Of a DNA stretch of 64,000 nt, positions 57,717 through 64,000 are shown piece by piece. The stretch spans positions 62,001 through 126,000 of the forward strand of contig JAXGXY010000002.1 in assembly GCA_040772545.1 (NCBI GenBank), in the 5' to 3' direction. The first letter of the stretch is position 1. Each line of letters starts with the position of its first letter. The DNA is from UBA1431 sp002329665 (GTDB lineage: Bacteria > Bacillota > Clostridia > Christensenellales > UBA1431). Under the pieces are notes generated by a model, which saw only the letters and a list, made by a program, of their open reading frames with translations, made no database searches and had not been told where the DNA came from. Both the position numbers and the translations under genes were made by a program.

Positions 57717-59219
57717 ATGGAGTATATCAGCACCCGGGGCGGCGGCGGGAGCGCCGACGCCGGCCAAGCCATCATACAGGGCATCGCGTCCGATGGTGGC
57801 TTGTTTGTGCCCCGAGAATTCCCCGAGGCAAGGCTCGAGGGGGTTCTCGAAGCGGCCGGGAAGGGTTATCCGGCCCTTGCCCGGCATATCATCGCCCCGT
57901 ATCTGGGCGGGTTCACCGGCGAGGAGATACGCGCCGTCGTGGCCGGCGCCTACGAAGAAGGCTTCGACCATGATGACAAGGCGCCCGTCGTGCGCCTGAC
58001 CGGCGGGCAACACGTGCTCGAACTCTGGCACGGGCCCACCCTGGCCTTCAAGGACATGGCGCTGCAGATGCTCCCGCACCTGATGCGCGTTTCGCGCGGG
58101 AAAGCGGGCGAAAAGGCGCGCATACTCATCCTTGTGGCCACCTCGGGCGACACCGGGAAAGCGGCGCTCGAAGGCTTTTCGGGCGTGGAGGGGACCAGCA
58201 TCGCGGTGTTTTACCCGCACGGGGGCGTATCGCCGGCGCAGGAGCTTCAGATGGTCACCCACGGGGGAGACAACGTGTTCGTCGGGGCGGTGCGGGGGAA
58301 CTTCGACGACACGCAGACGGCGATCAAGCGCGTCTTCGGCGACGCGGCCTTCGCAGAAGCGCTGTCGGAGCGCGGAGTGAAACTTTCCTCGGCCAATTCC
58401 ATCAACTGGGGGAGGCTCCTGCCCCAGATCGCGTACTATTTCTGGGCGTACGCCAGCCTGGTGGGAAAAGGCGCGGTAACCCCCGGCCGGGAAGTGAACT
58501 TCGTTGTCCCCACCGGCAACTTCGGCAACATCCTCGCGGGGTATTACGCGAAACGGATGGGGCTGCCGGTGCGCAGGCTGGTCTGCGCGTCCAACGCGAA
58601 CAACGTGCTGACCGACTTCTTCTCGTTGGGCAGGTACGACGCGAAGCGCCCGTTCTACAGGACGATCTCGCCCTCGATGGACATCCTGATCTCGAGCAAC
58701 CTCGAACGCCTGCTCTTCGAGATCGCGCAACGCGACGCGGGCGCGGTCTGCGCCTGGATGCGCGCGCTTAAAGCGAAGGGGGAGTACAGCGTGGCGCCGG
58801 AACTGATGCGCGAGGCGTCCGGCCTGTTCGCGGCCGGGTGCTGCGACGACGCGCGGACGAAGGCGGCCATCCGCAGCGTCTTCGAGGCGCACGGGTATCT
58901 GATGGACCCGCACACGGCGGTGGCCAAGCGGGTGTACGACGATTACCTCGAATATACGGGCGACGGCACGCCGGCGGTGATCGTCTCCACGGCAAGCCCG
59001 TTCAAGTTCAGCGCGGACGTACTGGACGCCCTGGGGGACGCGGGCGGAGGGAGAGACGAAATCGCTTCGGCGCGGCGGCTTGGCGCGGTCAGCGGCCTGG
59101 AGCCGCCGGACGCCATCCTCGGGCTCAGGGACCTGCCCGTGCGTTTTTCCGAAGTGCTATGTACCGATACGATAAAGGCGCGTATGCTGCGTTTCGCGGA
59201 TACGCAGCCGAAAGGATGA
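57717..59219 (+). CDS. thrC: Threonine synthase
   Basis: Converts O-phosphohomoserine to threonine with PLP. The 500-residue product has the ThrC start (EYISTRGGGGSADAGQAIIQ), ASDGGLFVP, the PLP lysine in WHGPTLAFKDMALQMLP, LVATSGDTGKAALEGF, SANSINWGRLLPQ and VPTGNFGNILAGYYAKRM. This long form is the bacterial/yeast type with an N-terminal extension. GGAGGACGT precedes the ATG. It competes with metA for homoserine. Confidence 0.96.
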   Translation: MEYISTRGGGGSADAGQAIIQGIASDGGLFVPREFPEARLEGVLEAAGKGYPALARHIIAPYLGGFTGEEIRAVVAGAYEEGFDHDDKAPVVRLTGGQHVLELWHGPTLAFKDMALQMLPHLMRVSRGKAGEKARILILVATSGDTGKAALEGFSGVEGTSIAVFYPHGGVSPAQELQMVTHGGDNVFVGAVRGNFDDTQTAIKRVFGDAAFAEALSERGVKLSSANSINWGRLLPQIAYYFWAYASLVGKGAVTPGREVNFVVPTGNFGNILAGYYAKRMGLPVRRLVCASNANNVLTDFFSLGRYDAKRPFYRTISPSMDILISSNLERLLFEIAQRDAGAVCAWMRALKAKGEYSVAPELMREASGLFAAGCCDDARTKAAIRSVFEAHGYLMDPHTAVAKRVYDDYLEYTGDGTPAVIVSTASPFKFSADVLDALGDAGGGRDEIASARRLGAVSGLEPPDAILGLRDLPVRFSEVLCTDTIKARMLRFADTQPKG

Positions 59220-59223
59220 GACG

Positions 59224-60240
59224 ATGGCGGAGCAACGAAGCAAAGAAAAACAGAAGGTAATATTCAGCGGCATACAGCCGTCGGGCGGGTTCACGCTGGG
59301 GAACTACCTGGGCGCGATCGCGAACTGGGTGCGCATGCAGCGCGAATACCGGTGCTATTACTGTGTCGTGGACCTGCACGCGATGACCGTGCGGCAGGAA
59401 CCGAAGGAGTTCAGGCGGCGGACGCTCGAATCGCTGGCGCTGCTGATCGCCTGCGGGCTGGACCCCGGCGTAAACACGATGTACGTCCAGTCCCACGTAC
59501 CGGCGCACGCACAGATGGCCTGGCTGCTCAACTGCTACACGTACACAGGCGAGCTCGGGCGCATGACGCAGTTCAAGGAAAAAAGCCAGAAGCACAGCGA
59601 GAACATCAACGTGGGGTTGTTCGCCTACCCCGTGCTGATGGCGGCCGACATCCTTCTGTACCAGGCCGACCTCGTGCCGGTGGGCGCGGACCAGAAACAG
59701 CACCTGGAGATCACGAGGGACATCGCGCTCAGGTTCAACGCCCTGTATGGAAACGTGTTCACGGTGCCCGAGCCCTATATCCCGGAATCCGGCGCGCGGA
59801 TCATGAGCCTGCAGGACCCCGTGAGCAAGATGTCCAAGTCGGACGAGAACCCGAACGCCTATATCCTGCTGACCGACCCTCCGGACGCCGTCGTGAGGAA
59901 GATCAGGCGGGCGGTCACCGACTCCGAGGGCAGCGTGCGCTGCGCCGACGACAAGCCCGGCGTCTCCAACCTGATGCACATCTACTGCGCCGCTACGGGA
60001 ACGGCCATCGAGCGGATGGAGGCCGACTTTGCGGACAAGGGCTACAAGGAACTGAAGGAAGCCGTCGCAGGGGCGGTGGTGGAGACCCTCAGGCCGATAC
60101 AGGACGAGTTCAGGCGCCTGACGGCCGACAAGGGGTACCTTGAGAGCGTGATGCGGGACAACGCGCAGCGCGCCGCGGCCGTGGCCGAAAGGACGCTAGA
60201 TAAGGTCCATAAAAAGATAGGCCTTGTGGCGAGGCCGTAG
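59224..60240 (+). CDS. trpS: Tryptophanyl-tRNA synthetase
   Basis: Charges tRNA-Trp. The 338-residue class I enzyme has IFSGIQPSGGFTLGNYLGAI with the HIGH-type site, VDLHAMTV, PVLMAADILLYQADLVPVGADQ-type region and the KMSKS loop in PVSKMSKSDENPNAYI. It starts 4 bases after thrC. No Trp T-box precedes it, as expected for an internal gene. The terminator at 60276-60306 closes the unit. Confidence 0.97.
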   Translation: MAEQRSKEKQKVIFSGIQPSGGFTLGNYLGAIANWVRMQREYRCYYCVVDLHAMTVRQEPKEFRRRTLESLALLIACGLDPGVNTMYVQSHVPAHAQMAWLLNCYTYTGELGRMTQFKEKSQKHSENINVGLFAYPVLMAADILLYQADLVPVGADQKQHLEITRDIALRFNALYGNVFTVPEPYIPESGARIMSLQDPVSKMSKSDENPNAYILLTDPPDAVVRKIRRAVTDSEGSVRCADDKPGVSNLMHIYCAATGTAIERMEADFADKGYKELKEAVAGAVVETLRPIQDEFRRLTADKGYLESVMRDNAQRAAAVAERTLDKVHKKIGLVARP

Positions 60241-60275
60241 CCGCGCACCGTGCCGGGTTTATTAAAAAAGAAAGG

Positions 60276-60306
60276 GCGCCGGGCGATAACGCGGCGCTCG
60301 TTTTTT
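60276..60306 (+). terminator. Terminator after trpS
   Basis: GCGCCG (60276-60281) pairs with CGGCGC (60292-60297), then TCGTTTTTT. Confidence 0.85.
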
Positions 60307-60672
60307 GTCGAAATATGGGGGTTTACGATGCGCCGCAAAAGGCCGGAAAACGGGCCGCCGCATTTTTGGAGAGATTCTCGGGGGAAACCGTGGCTTTTTT
60401 TGAAACCCGTTGTTTGCCACCGGCCGCATATGCTATATATAAAATGCACCTAAGGCCGGTCCGGCTCTTTTCCCGGAGCCAAAGACCCTTCGCGCGAGGT
60501 CAGGCGGCGCCGGTTTTTCATATAGAGACACGATCGGCAACGGCATGCGCCGTTCACGTGGTTTCTTATTTATCAAAACGGAACGGGACGGCGAACGCCG
60601 GCCTTTTGCATCTCGTTAGGCACACGGAGGCGGAATACGGCATGCACGTCCGATTGCGGGGAGGGAAACGGT
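60307..60672. other. Intergenic region with a promoter for the phage-type regulator pair
   Basis: About 365 bases. TTGCCA (60414-60419) and TATAAA (60438-60443) are 18 bases apart. Long frames crossing here on either strand lack ribosome binding sites. No gene supported. Confidence 0.45.
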
Positions 60673-61029
60673 GTGTACGGCAATGCCGAACGGATCCTGC
60701 TGCTCAACAGGAAGGGGTATTCCAACAGGGCGATCGCAAGGGAACTGGGCATCTCCCGCGAGAGCGTAAACAAAGCCGTGCTTTCGATGGGCGCGGTGTC
60801 GCCGTTTGCCAGGCCGGTGCGCGTGATGCCGAACCCCGTGGAAAAAGAGCGCGCGCTTCGCGGCGGGGACGTGCTCGCGTATTTTTCGGGGGGCATCGAC
60901 GATGTCCCGGTATCCCTCAGGGCGGTGGTGGTGAGGCAGTACAGGCGGTTTCTGCACTGCCGGGTGGAGGCGCTGCAGGACGGGCAATGGGTCTACGTCT
61001 ACGACCAGTGCTTCGCCCGGCACGGCTAG
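60673..61029 (+). CDS. Helix-turn-helix protein, 118 aa
   Basis: An N-terminal HTH of the terminase/transposase-like type (AERILLLNRKGYSNRAIARE, then LGISRESVNKAVLSMG) is followed by a basic linker and a C-terminal part (VVVRQYRRFLHCRVEALQDG) with no clear match. GTG 60673 lies behind GGGGAGGGAAACG. Such HTH modules occur in phage small terminases and in transposase-like regulators. It is followed after 15 bases by a sigma-like protein. Confidence 0.55.
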   Translation: MYGNAERILLLNRKGYSNRAIARELGISRESVNKAVLSMGAVSPFARPVRVMPNPVEKERALRGGDVLAYFSGGIDDVPVSLRAVVVRQYRRFLHCRVEALQDGQWVYVYDQCFARHG

Positions 61030-61044
61030 GAAGGGGGCCCGGGC

Positions 61045-61548
61045 ATGGACTTCGAGCAGGAGTTGCGGCGGTACCGCGAAGCGAAGGGCATGGTCGCTTT
61101 CATCGAGAACGAACTCGAACTGCTTAAGGGGATGAAGGAAGACAGGGGCTTTCGGGACGAGGGCATCGAGGCCGGGTCCCTGGGCGGCGCGGCGCATAGC
61201 TTGGCGAAGGGCGCTATGAAGCTGTCGCGCGTGGAACACTGCGGCCTGCGGCAGGCCGCGGGCGGGGGCGGGGAGGAACTCGACGCGGAGATACGCTCCC
61301 TGGAGCACAGGCTGAGGCATCTGCGGTACCGCATCCGAAGGGTGGAGGCGATGCTGTGCGCGCTTACCCAGCGGGAGCGCCTGGTCGTGCAGAAATTCTA
61401 CATCGAGGGGCACCCGTGGAGCGACGTGGTCGCCCTGTACAGGCAGGAGATGCCCTCGCCCAGGGAGGCGGATGCGCTCAAGGCGACGCGCAACGCGGCG
61501 ATGGACAAAATGCGCCAGATATTCCTGCGCTGCAAGCTGCCGGCATAG
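61045..61548 (+). CDS. Phage-type sigma region-4-like protein, 167 aa
   Basis: A coiled, charged N-terminal half (EQELRRYREAKGMVAFIENE) and a C-terminal part resembling sigma region 4/ArpU-like phage regulators: AMLCALTQRERLVVQKFYIE, GHPWSDVVALY, and ALKATRNAAMDKMRQIFLR. Such proteins switch on late phage genes. GAAGGGGG precedes the ATG. It converges on the cotJC fragment. Confidence 0.55.
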   Translation: MDFEQELRRYREAKGMVAFIENELELLKGMKEDRGFRDEGIEAGSLGGAAHSLAKGAMKLSRVEHCGLRQAAGGGGEELDAEIRSLEHRLRHLRYRIRRVEAMLCALTQRERLVVQKFYIEGHPWSDVVALYRQEMPSPREADALKATRNAAMDKMRQIFLRCKLPA

Positions 61549-61634
61549 CGCCGCCGCCGGCTCGCGTGAAGAAGGACCGGCTTCGTTTCGCGGCGGGCGG
61601 CCGGTCCTTTTGCGGCGGCGTTTTGGTTTATGCA

Positions 61635-62030
61635 TCAGCAGCGTTTTCTCCTTCTTATCCCGGCGTCCTGGACGATGTTGAGCGCCTCGCCGAAGCGCTG
61701 GAAATGCACGACCTCTCGCTCCCTGAGGAACAGCAGCGGATTGCGCACGTCCGGGTCGGCGGTAAGGCGGATCAGGTGCTCGTACGTCGCGCGCGCCTTC
61801 TGCTCTGCGGCCATGTCCTCGGTAAGGTCGGCGACCGGGTCGCCGGTGCAGGCGACGTAGGAAGCCGTGAAAGGGACGCCGTTCGGGTCGCAGGGGAAGA
61901 GCCCGAAGTCGTGCTCGGTGTAGAACCCTTCCATCCCCGAGGCGCGGATGCCCGCGACCGACGCGCCGCGCATGCACTGGTGGATCATCGTCCCTATCAT
62001 CTCCCAGTGGGCCAATTCTTCGGTGCCGCG
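61635..62030 (-). pseudogene. cotJC: CotJC / manganese-catalase-like spore coat protein, C-terminal part interrupted at GTEE
   Basis: The frame gives RGTEELAHWEMIGTMIHQC, YTEHDFGLFPCDPNGVPFTA, DPVADLTEDMAAEQKARATY and LLFLREREVVHFQRFGEAL, matching CotJC and manganese catalase from the conserved (D-I-)G-T-E-E-L-A-H segment to the C-terminus, with metal Glu/His residues retained. The first about 60 residues are missing: upstream of codon CGC at 62030-62028 the frame meets a TAA. That break coincides with the end of the serine recombinase gene. The N-terminal half must be beyond the window, or lost. Confidence 0.85.
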
Positions 62031-63616
62031 TTATTGTCGGTGAGGATGCGGTCCGGGAGCCTGGGGTACAGCACGAGTTCGAACGCGCCCTTAAATACGC
62101 GCGCCCGCCCGTTGCCGCCGCGCACGGCCTTATAATAGTCTATCCGTTCGACGAGGCTCCTGAGCAGGCTGTTTTTCGACATGACGGAGGGCGCGAGCGC
62201 ATACGCGGCGGCGATGTCTTCGGCGCGCGCGCGCCGGTCCCGCAGCGCTGTTTCGCGCGCCCGCGCGGCCTGCAGCTGGCGGCGGAGTTCTGTTTCCTGG
62301 CGCCGGAGTTCCTCCGTTTGCTCAAGCAGCGCTTCTTTGCGTTTTTCAAACGTTTCGGCGTCGTATACGCCCTGTTCGAGCAGGTCGTGCGCGGCGGCGC
62401 GCTGCGCCTCGAGGCGCGCGAGGCCTTCCCCGATGCGCCTGAGCGCCTGCGCGGCCGCCGCTTCGACCGGCGCAGGGCCGGTATCGCCTTTAGCTCCGGC
62501 GCGTAGCCTGTACCCCCGCAGCCATGTTTTAAGCGAGCGCAGCACGGCCGATTCGACGAGGCGCAGTTCCGAGCTCACGTTCGCGCAGGCGGCGTCCGGG
62601 CAGACGAGCGCGTCCGGCGCGTTTTTGTACGGCTTCCTGCACATGCGCCCGCCGCAGACCCCGCAATAAACGAGGCCGGCGAGCGGGTTTTTCAGGGACC
62701 CGCCGCGCGTGCCCCGCGGATGCCCGCCGGACAGGTACTCCTGCGCCCGGTCCCAGGCTTCGCGGCCGATCAGGGGCGGGTGGAGGCCGTCCACCACGAT
62801 GCAGCCGCCGTTGCGGGGCCGGCTGACCGCCGCGCCGCCGTCTTTTGCTCTCTTTACCGCCGGGCGGCCCATGTAGCGTATCTTCCCGGCGTAGACGGGG
62901 TTTTTGAGGAGCGGCTGGAGCATGGACGGCGTCCAGCGCGCGGCCCGCCGCGGCCTGATGCCCAGGTCGTTGAGCCTGCGGGCGAGGCGGGCGACGCCCA
63001 GCCGCCCTTCGGCCCCGTCGCCCTTTGTATACAGCTCGAAGATGAGCTTCACGGCCGGGGCGGCGGCCGGGTCCGGGGCGAGCGTGTAGCCTTTCTGGCC
63101 GTCGAGCTTCACGCGGACGTAGCCGAACGGCGCGACGCTGCCGGTGTACTTCCCCTCCAGGGCGGAGGCGCGCCGGCCGCGCTGGAGCCGGCGGTTGATC
63201 GCCCTGTACTCGCGGCGGCTCATGAACAGGCCGAACTCGAAATACTCCTCGTCGAACTCGTCGTCGGGGTCGTAGGTCTTCGCGGGCGTGACGATCTTCG
63301 TGTGGGAGAGGGAGAACGCGCGCGCGATGACGCCCTGGTCGATCGTGTCGCCGCGCGCGAGACGCTCGATCTCCATCACGAGCACGCCGTCCCACAGGCC
63401 GCCTTCCACCTCGGAAAGGAGCCGACGCATCACGGGCCGCGCTGCGATGGTCTCGCCGGAGACGATCTCGCGGTAGGTTTTGGACACGGGCAACCCCATG
63501 CGTTCGGCGAGGGAAACGAGCGCGGCCCGGTGGCGCGCGAGGGTCTCGCCTTCGCCGCGCGCCTCGGCCTCGGCGTCCGCCCTGGATTTTCGAAGGTAGA
63601 TGCAGTAGTTTGCCAT
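61997..63616 (-). CDS. Large serine recombinase
   Basis: A 539-residue site-specific integrase. The resolvase domain begins YCIYLRKSRAD with the nucleophilic Ser, then VMEIERLARGDTIDQGVIAR. The recombinase domain has VAPFGYVRVKLDGQKGYTLA and PSMLQPLLKNPVYAGKIRYM, the zinc ribbon CGVCGGRMC...CPDAAC, and a long coiled coil (LARLEAQRAAAHDLL, LEQTEELRRQETELRRQL). ATG 63616 follows GGGCGGTGA. The last roughly 10 codons (APKNWPTGR and stop) are read from cotJC DNA in another frame. The catalytic residues look intact, so it is probably active. Confidence 0.92.
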   Translation of the reverse strand: MANYCIYLRKSRADAEAEARGEGETLARHRAALVSLAERMGLPVSKTYREIVSGETIAARPVMRRLLSEVEGGLWDGVLVMEIERLARGDTIDQGVIARAFSLSHTKIVTPAKTYDPDDEFDEEYFEFGLFMSRREYRAINRRLQRGRRASALEGKYTGSVAPFGYVRVKLDGQKGYTLAPDPAAAPAVKLIFELYTKGDGAEGRLGVARLARRLNDLGIRPRRAARWTPSMLQPLLKNPVYAGKIRYMGRPAVKRAKDGGAAVSRPRNGGCIVVDGLHPPLIGREAWDRAQEYLSGGHPRGTRGGSLKNPLAGLVYCGVCGGRMCRKPYKNAPDALVCPDAACANVSSELRLVESAVLRSLKTWLRGYRLRAGAKGDTGPAPVEAAAAQALRRIGEGLARLEAQRAAAHDLLEQGVYDAETFEKRKEALLEQTEELRRQETELRRQLQAARARETALRDRRARAEDIAAAYALAPSVMSKNSLLRSLVERIDYYKAVRGGNGRARVFKGAFELVLYPRLPDRILTDNNAAPKNWPTGR

Positions 63617-63683
63617 CGTTTCACCGCCCGCTAAGCTTTGTATATTTGTATTTCGCGGGGGCGGCGGATATGGCGGGTACGAT

Positions 63684-63832
63684 GCCGACAAACCTGTGGT
63701 TTGTCGGCAATTTTCCGGCAGGTTGAAACGCGCTTTAAGGCGCGTTTCTTTGCCGATCCTGACGCACATGTCACCAGGATCGGATTGAAGCTCAGGGGGC
63801 TTCGGCCCCCCTGAACCCCCAGGGGAAGTTAC
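63684..63832 (+). repeat. Hairpin-cassette repeat, family A, copy inside the cotJC element
   Basis: Modules: GCCGACAAAC...GTTTGTCGGC (63686-63709), GAAACGCGC...GCGCGTTTC (63726-63750), CCGATCCTGACGCACATGTC then ACCAGGATCGG (63755-63785), and GGGGGCTTCGGCCCCC (63797-63812). Several arms show paired changes relative to other copies, as expected if the folded form matters. Confidence 0.8.
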
Positions 63833-63918
63833 CGTTTGCCATGTTGCCCGGGGTGAAAGGCTGACGATTACCGGTCGGACACATTTGAATAAACCTTCCG
63901 TTGCATAAAAACGCACAC

Positions 63919-64000
63919 CTACAAATAGCGTTTCAATACTTCAACAAGGTCATCTTTATAATTTTCCAACTCATAAATATTGCTGATCGATATCTTTGTA
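63919..64000 (-). CDS. C-terminal end of an unidentified gene, cut by the window edge
   Basis: On the minus strand a frame is open from the window edge to a TAG at 63921-63919, giving the last 26 residues ending NYKDDLVEVLKRYL. The stretch is AT-rich and charged, unlike the high-GC recombinase gene next to it, which suggests a foreign cargo gene. Too short to identify. Confidence 0.45.
   Translation of the reverse strand, partial: TKISISNIYELENYKDDLVEVLKRYL

Larger units (their letters stand above)
62022..64000. mobile_element. Integrated element inside cotJC (one end seen)
   Basis: The end lies between 62022 and 62033, where the cotJC frame breaks within the Gly-Thr codons. The element carries a serine recombinase nearest this end, a family A repeat and the end of another gene on the same strand; the other end is beyond the window. 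The arrangement matches sporulation-linked intervening elements such as skin in sigK. Its transfer or excision is inferred, not seen. Confidence 0.7.

Noticed and set aside
60315..61127. A 270-codon plus-strand frame
   Set aside because: It overlaps the trpS downstream region and the HTH gene in another frame, with no ribosome binding site; the HTH and sigma-like frames have ribosome binding sites and recognisable motifs.

Overview
The window reads as a piece of a GC-rich, endospore-forming anaerobe of the Clostridia (Bacillota). The evidence is a spoVA operon, an interrupted cotJC spore-coat gene, a T-box leader on valS, many GGAGG ribosome binding sites with frequent TTG/GTG starts, oxygen-independent chemistry (a GlpA/GlpB/DUF1667-type set, a candidate Re-citrate synthase) and a Clostridia-like 16S rRNA. 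I do not assign an order or genus.

Layout. 0-3.7 kb: end of recO, then spoVAA-AB-(39 aa)-AC-AD-AE. 3.7-8.6 kb, mostly minus strand: pcm, the nadA-nadB-nadC operon for de novo NAD, and a DUF6512 membrane protein. 8.9-13.1 kb: mutY, an unusual membrane-anchored ECF sigma factor, tpiA, metA. 13.3-19.0 kb: a flavoprotein/DUF1667 operon, two tandem sirtuins behind a structured leader, deoD. 19.4-25.8 kb: a PHP phosphatase, a glycosyltransferase, the dTDP-rhamnose genes rfbD-B-A-C and a nucleotide-sugar epimerase, closed by a strong terminator. 26.0-30.3 kb: a 1091-residue AMP ligase-carrier protein-alpha-oxoamine synthase fusion followed by galE. 30.5-42.9 kb: housekeeping genes including DegV, a beta-CASP nuclease, a HAD phosphatase, a peptidoglycan hydrolase, pgsA, T-box-valS-folC and DUF4364. 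43.0-50.4 kb: tRNA-Val, a cysteine-rich small protein and a complete rrn operon (16S, a broken tRNA-Ala, tRNA-Ile, 23S, 5S, tRNA-Asn). 50.5-52.0 kb: an AT-richer SDR/TetR island whose regulator is frameshifted. 52.3-60.2 kb: GDPD, DegV, aminotransferase, Re-citrate-synthase-like protein, a P-loop protein, thrC, trpS. 60.7-64.0 kb: two phage-type regulators, then the C-terminal half of cotJC abutting a large serine recombinase.

The strongest candidates for something undescribed are: (1) an integrated element that splits cotJC at the conserved Gly-Thr-Glu-Glu, arranged like the sigK skin element, with the recombinase gene running into the host gene; (2) the acyl-AMP ligase-carrier-oxoamine synthase fusion, which combines in one chain the activities needed to start a sphingoid-like lipid; (3) two families of interspersed, hairpin-rich repeats, one of which cuts the T arm out of tRNA-Ala in the rrn spacer; (4) an ECF sigma factor carrying its own transmembrane segment and a Pro/Thr-rich outer tail.

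All calls rest on reading the sequence and on recalled family features. No database search was run.
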